Source of the DNA: a virus
Direction: 5' to 3' (one strand)
Length of the DNA: 22,908 nucleotides
IMG/VR virus record: IMGVR_UViG_3300020183_000490
Span: 1-22,908 of that record
Every line of letters begins with the position of its first letter. The stretch's first letter is position 1. Both the position numbers and the translations under genes were made by a program. The notes beneath the pieces are model-generated. The model did not search any database and had not been told where the DNA came from. It was given only the letters and a program-made list of their open reading frames with translations. Below, piece after piece: positions 16,222 to 22,746 of the stretch.

Positions 16222-17474
16222 CAACAGCAAGTAGCGCAACAGGAATTTATCGTAGAGGAGATCCACCATGGGGTGCTTCTACAAGATATGTGCAAATGTC
16301 TACTGGCAGTGGAATATTTTATGATCGTAATACGGGTAACGTAGTTAATGAGACGCCACTTGGTTCTGGTACTTTCAAACCATTAAAAAATCAAGCTACT
16401 GCTAAAGTAACATACGAAACAGATATTAGGGGGATTGTAGCTGCTGGTCCAGTAGGAACTCCGCCAGCTTCTCCAACAGCGGCTGCAGCGGCATTGGCAG
16501 GGCCAGCGGGGGCACCGCCAGATCCTGCTGGACCAAATGTAACGATAATATCAAAAGCATCAGTAACGGCGGGTGCTGGTACAGCACTTAGATATCCATC
16601 TGAAAGAGCAATAACTCCAGATAGTGACTATGTAGTATTTGAATTTTTTGCTTACGAACCTCCTTTTGGTGTGGCGGCAGGAAGTTCAGGTGGATCTGCA
16701 GTTACTACATCTGGAGTTGCTGGTTATATAAATTATCAAGGAAACAGAGGTGACAAAACATTTGATCCGATAATACTGTATATGCCAGAGGACATACAAA
16801 CTCAATTTTCTGCAAGATGGGGCGGAATGGGAACTGGAGCAATGGGGAGTGGTATAGCAAATTTGATGGGTTCGGCGGGGGGAGCGGACCTTAGTGAACT
16901 AGCAAATAAAATAACAACTGGTCTTAATACAATTCCTGGGATGCTTAAAACAGCAACTTTTAAAGCGGCAGTAGATTTAATTAATACAGGATTGGGTTCA
17001 TCTATAACTGAAAATCAATTACTTGGAGGAGTAACTGGCACAGTAATTAATCCAAACGTTGAGATGATGTTCGAGGCTCCCGACTTAAGAAATTTTTCCT
17101 TAACGTTTAAAATGAGTCCTCATAGTCAAAATGAAGCAATTCAAATACGTAAAATTTGTAGAAGATTTAGAAAGGCAATGCTTCCAGCGTTTGGGGGAAA
17201 GGCAATTTTTGGTGCAGTAGAGGTTCCAAATTTACTTACAATACCAAGTTTATGTCAAGTAACGTTTATGAAAGGAGATTCTCCTCATCCTACGTTACCT
17301 CATTACAAACAATGTGCAATAGTTAATGTTGATGTTAATTACACACCCGATGGATCTTATGCAACATTTGGCGACGCGGATGCAAGTCCAGTTGCAACTA
17401 CACTCCAAGTATCATTTAAAGAAACAAAGGTAATTTTCTCAGACGAAATAAACGAAGACGGAGCTTCATACTAA
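16218..17474 (+). CDS. 48: Baseplate tail-tube cap protein gp48
   Basis: This 418-aa protein has the gp48/T4 tail-cap signature in its second half: 'NPNVEMMFEAPDLRNFSLTF', then KMSPHSQNEAIQIRKICRRF and RKAMLPAFGG. A YMPEDIQTQFSARWGG block comes earlier. gp48 sits on the hub platform with gp54, starts the tail tube and holds the tape measure. T4 gp48 is 364 aa. The excess here is a Pro/Ala/Gly-rich low-complexity stretch (about residues 75-105) plus a Gly-rich region around 200-220. Start and stop are linked to neighbours by an ATGA overlap upstream and a one-base gap to gp53 downstream, so the proteins are probably co-translated. Confidence 0.85.
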   Translation: MTTASSATGIYRRGDPPWGASTRYVQMSTGSGIFYDRNTGNVVNETPLGSGTFKPLKNQATAKVTYETDIRGIVAAGPVGTPPASPTAAAAALAGPAGAPPDPAGPNVTIISKASVTAGAGTALRYPSERAITPDSDYVVFEFFAYEPPFGVAAGSSGGSAVTTSGVAGYINYQGNRGDKTFDPIILYMPEDIQTQFSARWGGMGTGAMGSGIANLMGSAGGADLSELANKITTGLNTIPGMLKTATFKAAVDLINTGLGSSITENQLLGGVTGTVINPNVEMMFEAPDLRNFSLTFKMSPHSQNEAIQIRKICRRFRKAMLPAFGGKAIFGAVEVPNLLTIPSLCQVTFMKGDSPHPTLPHYKQCAIVNVDVNYTPDGSYATFGDADASPVATTLQVSFKETKVIFSDEINEDGASY

Positions 17475-17475
17475 A

Positions 17476-18126
17476 ATGTATTTTTCCACTATTCCAGACA
17501 TAGAATACGATTTGAAACCAATTCAATATCCGTTTTCTAATTCAGATTTTATTGTAGCAAAAAATTTCTTCAGAAGATATCAAATCAATCCAGATGTATT
17601 TTCTTATTCAGTATTTTTTAAAAAATATGCTGTTCAAGATGGTGAACGATTGGATAGTATTGCCGAAAAAGCATATGGAGATCCGTTTTTAGATTGGATT
17701 ATTGTCCTCACAAATAATATGATTGATCCATTATTTGGATTACCCATGAGTGAATATGCTTTGAGAAAGTCGTGCGAAAAGGAATATGATGATCCTTACG
17801 GAACAGTAAAATACTACAAAACAATTGATGTAGTAAATAAGAACGGAGATCCCGTTTTACAAGGAGGATTAATCGTAGATAAATTTTTTTATGATGGTAT
17901 ATTTACTTACTATGATGTCAATGACCTAGAAGTTGTGCCTGGAAATTTGGTATCTTTTCCTGTCACAATTTTTGAGTACGAACAAGAATTGAACGAAAAG
18001 AAAAGAGAGATTTGGATTCTAAAACCACAATACTTACAGGGATTTTTATTGGAGTTTCAACAATCAACTCTGTACAAACAATGTTCTGGTTTTATTTCCA
18101 ATAAATTAAAGAAAACTGGCGTATAA
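17476..18126 (+). CDS. 53: Baseplate wedge protein gp53
   Basis: This 216-aa protein matches T4 gp53 (196 aa) in plan. The N-terminal phrase MYFSTIPDIEYDLKPIQYPF is followed by a LysM-like segment: 'VQDGERLDSIAEKAYGDPFL', then DWIIVLTNNMIDP. gp53 joins adjacent wedges to the hub and completes the baseplate ring. The C-terminus (KKREIWILKPQYLQGFLLEF) is typical of the family. It is the last gene of the plus-strand run, and a strong G/C hairpin follows 5 bases after its stop. Confidence 0.88.
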   Translation: MYFSTIPDIEYDLKPIQYPFSNSDFIVAKNFFRRYQINPDVFSYSVFFKKYAVQDGERLDSIAEKAYGDPFLDWIIVLTNNMIDPLFGLPMSEYALRKSCEKEYDDPYGTVKYYKTIDVVNKNGDPVLQGGLIVDKFFYDGIFTYYDVNDLEVVPGNLVSFPVTIFEYEQELNEKKREIWILKPQYLQGFLLEFQQSTLYKQCSGFISNKLKKTGV

Positions 18127-18130
18127 AAAT

Positions 18131-18151
18131 AGGGGGGTCTGTGACCCCCCT
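18131..18151. terminator. Bidirectional G/C hairpin terminator between gp53 and gp32
   Basis: A perfect 9-bp stem AGGGGGGTC/GACCCCCCT has a TGT loop. It sits between the convergent stops of gp53 (18126) and gp32 (18160). On the minus strand it is followed by TATTTTTAT, on the plus strand by CAATAATTTT. It is therefore a better intrinsic terminator for gp32 but probably works for both. Confidence 0.8.
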
Positions 18152-18159
18152 CAATAATT

Positions 18160-19050
18160 TTAATCTTCTTCGGCAAGGCGAGCAAAGTAACTCAATGCAT
18201 CATCATCGTCATCGTCGGAACTTTTTTTAGAACTAGAATTTGAACGAGTTGCTACAGCAGTTGCAATAGGTTCTTCATTTTCATCCTGCTCAAAAAATTC
18301 TTGACTAGAAACAGGTGCTTTATTTCCAAGTACAATCGAAAGACGAGCTTGCAATTCTTCGTAATGTTTGAATTGATCTGGTTTGGTAAATGCTTCAAGG
18401 GAATATGCTTGGCGCCAAATTGCTTCAAGGTTGCCGTCATCTTTATTCAATGCTGCAGGAGCAGCAAATTCAGATGAATCGTAATTCCAATAACCACCAA
18501 TAGTACAAATCTTCAATTTGAAGTTAGCTCCTTCCCACAGATCAAAAGGATCAATGGGAACATCTTCAGGAAACTTGGGTTGCAAGGCATCAACTATTTT
18601 ATCATGGATCTTCTTACCATACTTATACAAGAACACTTTTCCGTTGTTATCTGGATTCTTAGAATCATTCAGAACATAAATGTTACTATAGTAAGAAAGT
18701 TTGCGCTTCCGTTGACGTGCAATCTCTTTATCAGATTCAATTCCGCTGTTCCACAGTTTGTTGTTTGCGGCACAGATAGGGCATTGATCTTTATTTGTGG
18801 TAAGGCAGTTGTCAATTAACCAACCACCAGGACCTTGGAAAGCGTGGGAATACAATTTTGCCCAAGGTAACTTCTCCCCATCGGGAGCAGGAAGGAAACG
18901 AATAACTGCGTATCCATTTCCAGAAGCATCAAGTTCGGGTTTCCAAAATCTTTCGTCGGCGCCACCTGAAGTAGTACTGGACCTTTCAAGTTCTTTTTGA
19001 AGGAACTCAAAACTGTTTTGGGACTTGTGCTTAAGATCTGCAAAAGACAT
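18160..19050 (-). CDS. 32: Single-stranded DNA-binding protein gp32
   Basis: This 296-aa protein from the ATG at 19050 begins MSFADLKHKSQNSFEFLQKE. Its OB-fold core contains the T4 gp32 zinc site pattern His69, Cys82, Cys90, Cys93 (SHAF, then DNC, then DQCPIC). A basic patch ARQRKRKLSYYSN resembles the LAST-like DNA/cooperativity motif. The C-terminus is strongly acidic (a run of six Asp, then FARLAEED), as used in T4 to recruit other replication proteins. It coats single-stranded DNA in replication and recombination. The frame extends upstream to 19131, but that would read through the terminator/promoter element, so the ATG after a leader of about 46 bases is chosen. It has its own sigma70-type promoter and its own terminator. 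Confidence 0.92.
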   Translation of the reverse strand: MSFADLKHKSQNSFEFLQKELERSSTTSGGADERFWKPELDASGNGYAVIRFLPAPDGEKLPWAKLYSHAFQGPGGWLIDNCLTTNKDQCPICAANNKLWNSGIESDKEIARQRKRKLSYYSNIYVLNDSKNPDNNGKVFLYKYGKKIHDKIVDALQPKFPEDVPIDPFDLWEGANFKLKICTIGGYWNYDSSEFAAPAALNKDDGNLEAIWRQAYSLEAFTKPDQFKHYEELQARLSIVLGNKAPVSSQEFFEQDENEEPIATAVATRSNSSSKKSSDDDDDDALSYFARLAEED

Positions 19051-19102
19051 ATTTTTTCTCGGATATTTTGGATTTGGCTTTTGTGGTGCTTGCCACTCAT
19101 AT

Positions 19103-19131
19103 ATAATAGCATAAAAAAAGGGGGGTGTCAA
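19103..19131 (-). promoter_or_regulatory. Sigma70-type promoter of gp32, -35 box inside a terminator loop
   Basis: TTGACA (19131-19126), a 17-base spacer and TATTAT (19108-19103) make a near-consensus promoter on the minus strand. Expected start is near 19096, leaving a leader of about 46 bases before the gp32 ATG. The -35 box occupies the loop of the preceding hairpin, and most of the spacer is its 3' arm plus the T-run. Confidence 0.75.
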
Positions 19132-19136
19132 CCCCC
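19113..19136 (-). terminator. Intrinsic terminator of the gp33/DUF1825 transcript
   Basis: On the minus strand the 6-bp stem GGGGGT/ACCCCC with loop TGAC is followed by C and seven T. The 5' arm encodes the last two glycines of the DUF1825-like gene, whose TGA stop lies in the loop. It should end transcripts of the ThyX-to-DUF1825 block. Confidence 0.8.
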
Positions 19137-19469
19137 AGTTTCTTCTAGTTTTTGTTTCATCTCAGAAAGTTTTTTTAATAAATTGTCAAACATTGATAAC
19201 AAATCAACATCTGGATCAGCGCCTAACATAGCAGCAGACATTTTCATGTTCTCTGCCATTTCAATTGCTTCTGGATCATCACTCAACTTCAATCTAGCAT
19301 AAAAAATTTTTTGTTTTTCAATAAGTTGTTCAAGAACACTGAAGTATTCTAATCTTTTATCTGGAGACAAAGCAGGAAACGCTGCCATTGCTCTCATACA
19401 ATATTGTTGTAAATCTGACATTTCTTGCAGATCACCACGAACCATTTCGGACTTAAAAAAATCATTCAT
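19128..19469 (-). CDS. DUF1825-like protein shared with cyanobacteria
   Basis: This 113-aa helical protein begins MNDFFKSEMVRGDLQEMSDL and contains EKQKIFYARLKLSDDPEAIE, then 'MAENMKMSAAMLGADPDVDL', ending in a charged helix. This layout (FF.SE.V at the start, a KxFxxRxxLSDDPEA centre, a Leu/Met-rich end) resembles the cyanobacterial DUF1825 family as I remember it; its function is unknown. The frame extends to a TTG at 19478, but the ATG at 19469 is a better start, right after the gp33 stop (19471). The 3' end is fused into the terminator: its last codons GGG GGT TGA form the hairpin's left arm and loop. Position between gp33 and gp32 suggests a role in the middle or late stage of infection. 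Confidence 0.65.
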   Translation of the reverse strand: MNDFFKSEMVRGDLQEMSDLQQYCMRAMAAFPALSPDKRLEYFSVLEQLIEKQKIFYARLKLSDDPEAIEMAENMKMSAAMLGADPDVDLLSMFDNLLKKLSEMKQKLEETGG

Positions 19470-19470
19470 A

Positions 19471-19689
19471 TTAAACAAGTATTAATTTTGCTCTAGAAGT
19501 TTTCTTAATATAATTTAGTTTTTGTGCGTCAAATTTTAATTTTTCTTTTAGTGGTTTTGAAATCAGTTTAGAAACTGTTTCAATTTCAATGTCATTTGTT
19601 TCACAGTAGTGAACAATCGCATCAATATAATTCATTGAATTTTCGTATGCAATTTTTTCAACTTCCTGCGAGAATCTCGCAGTTGTCAT
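19471..19689 (-). CDS. 33: Late-transcription coactivator gp33
   Basis: This 72-aa protein from the ATG at 19689 is preceded by GGAGGAGAA at ideal spacing. It reads MTTARFSQEVEKIAYENSMN, then YIDAIVHYCETNDIEIETV and SKLISKPLKEKLKFDAQKLN. This matches the cyanophage version of T4 gp33 (T4: 112 aa; same 'M.Y..A' helix, followed by an acidic helix and a LI..PL.EK segment). gp33 bridges the sliding clamp, the late sigma gp55 and the RNA polymerase beta flap, and turns on late promoters. The open frame runs further upstream to 19818, but that part only shadows the nuclease gene. It overlaps the nuclease 3' end by 32 bases. Confidence 0.82.
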   Translation of the reverse strand: MTTARFSQEVEKIAYENSMNYIDAIVHYCETNDIEIETVSKLISKPLKEKLKFDAQKLNYIKKTSRAKLILV

Positions 19690-20386
19690 AAACTTCTCCT
19701 CCAAGTTTTCTATCATATTTTTCTTCGTATTCCCTGAGATACTGCTGTAAAGTAACAAAATATTCTTTTTTGGGGGGCACGATACTGACTTGAACATCAC
19801 CAGTTTCACAGGCAACAATGGTAACTAATTGTTCCACTTTTAAGTTGTATAATTCCTGCAACATGCAGGCGTAAGCAACCTCTTGCACATAGTAATCATA
19901 AAGATATTCTTCTTTTTTTTCTTCTGCTGAAGTTTTAAAATCAATAACCGAAAGTTTGCCATTATATTCTGCAATACAATCAACTCGTCCCGCGATTTTT
20001 AAATAGTCAGAATATAATGCTGCCTCTTGAAGATATATGTTATTTATATTTTCTAGAGTTTTAAGAGAAGAATTAAACATCAACCAAATAAGAGGATATT
20101 CTTTATAAAGTTCTGGATCATATTCATTATTTAAATAGTTTTCAACAAGTTTGTGATATCTATTTCCTCTAGTTGTAGATCTAGAGGAAATACGATTTGC
20201 TTCTGCATGACCAACTCGTTCTCTCCACCGTTGTATTATCTGAACTTTTTTAGAGTTATTACTAATCACGGTAGTAACTGATTTATGTTTATTCCCAGTG
20301 GGAGTTAGATAATGCCTTCTGGCGTCAACCATAACTGTCTCCATTTGTATTGGTTGAATGTTACCAACATGATTAAAATTTTTCAT
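19658..20386 (-). CDS. PD-(D/E)XK exonuclease, MGME1-like
   Basis: This 242-aa nuclease has the full RecB-type catalytic set in order: an early 'TRGNRYHKLVE' motif (72-82), Glu121 (LQEAALYS), Asp136 (AGRVDC), Asp149 and Lys151 (VIDFKTS) and Gln168 (YYVQEVAYA). Such proteins in cyanophages resemble the mitochondrial maintenance exonuclease MGME1 and act on single-stranded DNA ends. Here it could process recombination or replication intermediates, or degrade host DNA to feed phage nucleotide synthesis. Its ATG overlaps the PhoH stop (ATGA), and its 3' end covers the gp33 ribosome-binding site, so translation of the three genes is probably linked. Confidence 0.82.
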   Translation of the reverse strand: MKNFNHVGNIQPIQMETVMVDARRHYLTPTGNKHKSVTTVISNNSKKVQIIQRWRERVGHAEANRISSRSTTRGNRYHKLVENYLNNEYDPELYKEYPLIWLMFNSSLKTLENINNIYLQEAALYSDYLKIAGRVDCIAEYNGKLSVIDFKTSAEEKKEEYLYDYYVQEVAYACMLQELYNLKVEQLVTIVACETGDVQVSIVPPKKEYFVTLQQYLREYEEKYDRKLGGEVYDNCEILAGS

Positions 20387-21135
20387 AATCCCAAATTTAT
20401 TTTAGCAATGATATACGATTTAATTAGACCCGAGCGTACAATATCTTCAACTCCAAACTCAATAAGTGACACTTCCTTCATCTGTTGAAGGATGCGTTGG
20501 AAGTCAATGATCCCAGAGCGTTCGTTACTGCGTTGCAGATCTGATTGACTGGCATCACCACAGAACATAATTTTAGTATCTTCACCAACACGGGTGATGA
20601 TAGAATCAAGTTCGTGAAAATTTAAGTTTTGGCATTCATCTACGATAACAATGGATTTATCAAGTGTAGTGCCACGAAGGAACGAAGTAGACCAAAAAGA
20701 AATTGTTTCTTGATTCTTCAAATTCTCATAAAGCATTTCAAAAGAAGTATCGTCTGGCATCTCGAACATATATTTTACCATATTCTTATAAGGAATTTGG
20801 TAAAGTGACGATTTATCCTCGTGTGTACCAGGAAGAAATCCAATCTCTCTTGTGGCAACTAAAGATCTTACCACATAAACTTTCTCATAAGGTGTGTTTT
20901 CATTCAAAACATCTTTAAGTGCTAAGTAAAGAGCTACGAATGTTTTACCTGTACCAGCAGCACCATATACAAATAAGTTCTGCCCCTTCTCATACTCCGC
21001 AAACATTGTTCGTTGGTTGTCAGTCAACGGTTCTATATTTAAAAGATAATCGAAGTTAATTGGTTTCCTACGTTTCATCTGTTTGATGCTCATACCATTA
21101 ATATCTGGTTGATTTCTTTTTCTAGATCTAGGCAT
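20383..21135 (-). CDS. phoH: PhoH-like P-loop ATPase
   Basis: This 250-aa protein has Walker A GAAGTGKT (58-65) and Walker B SIVIVDECQN (161-170). It also has the family's LPGT...K block (IGFLPGTHEDK) and a sensor-like MFCGDASQSDL region. This is the PhoH family, related to the ATPase half of superfamily 1 helicases and common in marine phages, where it is often linked to phosphate stress. Its real activity is unsettled. The ATG at 21135 is used; a GTG at 21150 would add five residues. It has no good ribosome-binding site and overlaps or closely follows the 79-aa gene (stop at 21144), so it depends on upstream translation. Confidence 0.9.
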   Translation of the reverse strand: MPRSRKRNQPDINGMSIKQMKRRKPINFDYLLNIEPLTDNQRTMFAEYEKGQNLFVYGAAGTGKTFVALYLALKDVLNENTPYEKVYVVRSLVATREIGFLPGTHEDKSSLYQIPYKNMVKYMFEMPDDTSFEMLYENLKNQETISFWSTSFLRGTTLDKSIVIVDECQNLNFHELDSIITRVGEDTKIMFCGDASQSDLQRSNERSGIIDFQRILQQMKEVSLIEFGVEDIVRSGLIKSYIIAKINLGL

Positions 21136-21143
21136 AATTGTAT

Positions 21144-21383
21144 TTACCACTGTACATTTGAACCAGGAACATTTTTTACTTTATTCATAATATCGTTCCA
21201 TCCTGGATGGGATTTACTCATCTTGTTTCTCCAATCTCCAACTTCGCCAACTCCAGCGACACCAGCAGACCAATCTTTATCCCAATCTGGATTGTCTTTT
21301 CTCCACTGATCATACTCTACCATGGTCATGTAGAGTTCTTTTTTTTCTCCTGTTATTTTGTTAATTAAAGGGTATGTAGGCAT
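21144..21383 (-). CDS. Small conserved cyanophage protein, 79 aa
   Basis: It begins MPTYPLINKITGEKKELYMT, then MVEYDQWRKDNPDWDKDW, and ends in HPGWNDIMNKVKNVPGS. The N-terminal MPTY.L..K.TGE plan and the HPGW..I..K tail look like a small cyanophage family sometimes annotated as FmdB-like, but the Cys pairs of a zinc ribbon are absent. The function is unknown. The start codon overlaps the thyX stop (TAATG), so the two are translationally coupled. The longer frame running upstream to 21581 is only the shadow of thyX. Confidence 0.72.
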   Translation of the reverse strand: MPTYPLINKITGEKKELYMTMVEYDQWRKDNPDWDKDWSAGVAGVGEVGDWRNKMSKSHPGWNDIMNKVKNVPGSNVQW

Positions 21384-22021
21384 TAGTGACTCCACTCCAA
21401 AGCTTCTGCAACGATCGGAAATTGACCAGCAAATATACATTGACATTCTTTGGCAATATCCATATGTTCTTTTTGAGTACCATGAGCACTCCTTAGATTT
21501 ATATAGTGTATCCACGAACGAGCTGATCCTGTCATGTAGATGCGAGTTGGTGTTGCCAAAGGTAATACAAACCTCGCACACTCCTTTGCTACTCCTTGTG
21601 ATAGAAGGAAATTGTAGACATCCTGGGCATCTCTAAAAAGGTCTTGAATCATTTTGTTCATAACAAATACTTGTTCTTCTCCAAGATCATCGGTAGAATT
21701 CTGCCGATTCTTTTCGTCTTGGCGACGCAACTCTGGAATAGGAATGTCCGATGTTAATAGATTAGTATCAGCATAGCGTTGTGAAAACTCTTGAAATGTA
21801 AATGAGCGATGACGAAGAATCTGTGCTGCAATACCGCGAGTGGTATTAATTTCAAGAGTCATGTGTGCTTGTTCAAATACACTCCAGTGACCATGTTTAA
21901 TGCAATACTTCAACAACCCAGCAACATTAGGATTCTCCTGGTTCAACGGATTGCTCACCCTCGCTATATACCCCATCATCTGCTCTGCTTGTGGCGTCAC
22001 TGATACTAACTTGACCGACAT
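21383..22021 (-). CDS. thyX: Flavin-dependent thymidylate synthase ThyX
   Basis: This 212-aa enzyme makes dTMP from dUMP using FAD, NADPH and methylene-tetrahydrofolate. The diagnostic motif RHRx7S is at residues 70-80 (RHRSFTFQEFS, then QRY). Family features around it include GHWSVFEQAHMTLEI before and a C-terminal 'SWIHYINLRSAHGTQKE' with the arginine that contacts dUMP. Length is normal. AAAGG lies about 9 bases before the ATG at 22021; another ATG at 22048 would add nine residues with a poor ribosome-binding site. It supplies thymidine for the AT-rich phage genome. Its first 95 bases overlap the preceding 83-aa gene. Confidence 0.93.
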   Translation of the reverse strand: MSVKLVSVTPQAEQMMGYIARVSNPLNQENPNVAGLLKYCIKHGHWSVFEQAHMTLEINTTRGIAAQILRHRSFTFQEFSQRYADTNLLTSDIPIPELRRQDEKNRQNSTDDLGEEQVFVMNKMIQDLFRDAQDVYNFLLSQGVAKECARFVLPLATPTRIYMTGSARSWIHYINLRSAHGTQKEHMDIAKECQCIFAGQFPIVAEALEWSH

Positions 22022-22178
22022 ATCCAAATCCTTTTTGTTTTGTTGCATGTTTTTTCATTTCTTTTTTAACTAATTGTTTATAATATCCAGTTAAAAGATA
22101 CTTGTATTCTTCTTCAGAATATAAATCAGGAGATTTAAGTGCTTTCCGCAATGCCCTGATGCCTTGATTTTTTCTCAT
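21927..22178 (-). CDS. Hypothetical protein, 83 aa, overlapping thyX
   Basis: The first half is strongly basic and helical (MRKNQGIRALRKALKSPDLY, then SEEEYKYLLTGYYKQLVKKE and KKHATKQKG). The second half is acidic, Ser/Gly-rich and probably disordered (DATSRADDGVYSEGEQSVEP). That tail is encoded entirely inside the 5' end of thyX in another frame. I recognise no family. The ATG at 22178 lies only about 15 bases after the predicted start of the promoter at 22200-22229 and has no ribosome-binding site, so it would be nearly leaderless. An upstream extension to 22229 runs through the promoter and is rejected. Confidence 0.65.
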   Translation of the reverse strand: MRKNQGIRALRKALKSPDLYSEEEYKYLLTGYYKQLVKKEMKKHATKQKGFGYVGQVSISDATSRADDGVYSEGEQSVEPGES

Positions 22179-22199
22179 ATATGTAAACCAGCACAAGTA

Positions 22200-22229
22200 A
22201 TTATACCATAAAAAAAAGGGGGTAGTCAA
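22200..22229 (-). promoter_or_regulatory. Sigma70-type promoter of the ThyX-PhoH-gp33 block, -35 in terminator loop
   Basis: TTGACT (22229-22224), an 18-base spacer and a perfect TATAAT (22205-22200) lie on the minus strand. Expected transcription start is near 22193. As with the gp32 promoter, the -35 box is in the loop of a G/C hairpin terminator and the spacer contains the hairpin's right arm and T-run. Confidence 0.75.
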
Positions 22230-22234
22230 CCCCC
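22210..22234 (-). terminator. Intrinsic terminator after the small-gene cluster
   Basis: On the minus strand the stem GGGGGT/ACCCCC with a 5-base loop (TGACT) is followed by eight T. It lies 31 bases after the stop of the 57-aa gene and should end that transcript just as the next promoter begins. Confidence 0.8.
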
Positions 22235-22264
22235 AATTTAATTTAACTATTCAATACACGCCTC

Positions 22265-22438
22265 TTAATGAGTTAATAATTCTCTACAGATTTTTTTGCA
22301 CGTATGTGTTTTCTCCTCGCATTCGATTAAACAATTAAAGTAGTCGTTAATTAATTCGTTTTGTTCGTTACATCGATCAATCGTTTGTTCAAATTTTTTC
22401 CATCCTGCTAGTTGATTGTAAGAAATTATGTTATGCAT
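22265..22438 (-). CDS. Small Cys-containing cyanophage protein, 57 aa
   Basis: It reads MHNIISYNQLAGWKKFEQTI, then DRCNEQNELINDYFNCLIEC and EEKTHTCKKICRELLTH. A perfect ribosome-binding site (AGGAGG) lies 6 bases before the ATG at 22438. Five cysteines, including pairs spaced CxxxC, suggest a two-helix hairpin held by disulfides or metal. The family looks like one of the short conserved cyanophage proteins, but I cannot name a function. It is the last gene before the terminator at 22210-22234, separated from the next cluster by a 120-base gap. Confidence 0.75.
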   Translation of the reverse strand: MHNIISYNQLAGWKKFEQTIDRCNEQNELINDYFNCLIECEEKTHTCKKICRELLTH

Positions 22439-22558
22439 AATAACCTCCTAATAAAAAACAACATAACTAAGAGTTTTAAATCATCTTTCTAACCCATAGA
22501 CATACTATCTATAATACTTTGTGTTTATTCACTAACATTTGTATCTTTTACATATAAC
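22439..22558. other. Intergenic gap, about 120 bases
   Basis: The stretch between the 29-aa and 57-aa genes is AT-rich. On the minus strand it holds a TATTAT hexamer (in AAAGTATTATAG) without a good -35 box, the short inverted sequence GTGAATAAACAC, and the ribosome-binding site of the 57-aa gene at its end. I see no convincing RNA gene or terminator. Confidence 0.5.
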
Positions 22559-22648
22559 TTAATACTTATACAACCATTGAATGTAGGTTGAAAGTAAGAT
22601 TGTCCCCAGAGCTGCAGCAGCAGTTAGAGATACGACAGTTTGTATCAT
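22559..22648 (-). CDS. Tiny single-pass membrane protein, 29 aa
   Basis: It reads MIQTVVSLTAAAALGTILLS, then TYIQWLYKY. It is almost entirely one hydrophobic helix with an aromatic, basic end, as in very small membrane peptides such as photosystem-associated subunits, though no such identity is claimed. The ATG overlaps the previous gene's stop (ATGA), and GGGAG lies about 10 bases upstream. Its support is the clean start, coupling and transmembrane composition; the short length limits confidence. Confidence 0.55.
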   Translation of the reverse strand: MIQTVVSLTAAAALGTILLSTYIQWLYKY

Positions 22649-22746
22649 TGCTTTGCTCCCACTAGTTGTGCTAGTTGTGCTTGATGACGACGCTCCTCTT
22701 TTTGCTTTTGTTCCTTAATCAATTGTAGGAAGTTAAGTTTTTTCAT
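22645..22746 (-). CDS. Tiny charged protein, 33 aa
   Basis: It reads MKKLNFLQLIKEQKQKEERR, then HQAQLAQLVGAKQ. It is a single amphipathic, Lys/Gln/Glu-rich helix. GGGAGG precedes the ATG at about 8 bases. Both ends overlap neighbours in ATGA junctions, so the three microgenes 22904-22559 are probably made from one transcript by coupled translation. The family is unknown. Confidence 0.55.
   Translation of the reverse strand: MKKLNFLQLIKEQKQKEERRHQAQLAQLVGAKQ

Noticed and set aside
19690-19818. Upstream extension of the gp33 frame
   Set aside because: It lies inside the nuclease gene, and the ATG at 19689 has a strong ribosome-binding site and begins at the family's conserved part.
20041-20048. 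TATAAATA on the minus strand inside the nuclease gene; similar CATAAATA at 13326-13333 and 14920-14927
   Set aside because: Intragenic copies of a short AT motif are expected by chance. They are not placed just before a gene, so they are not called as late promoters.
21384-21581. Upstream extension of the 79-aa gene frame
   Set aside because: It is antisense-free but wholly within thyX; the Cys/Ser-rich translation is unlike a real protein, and MPTY at 21383 is the expected start.
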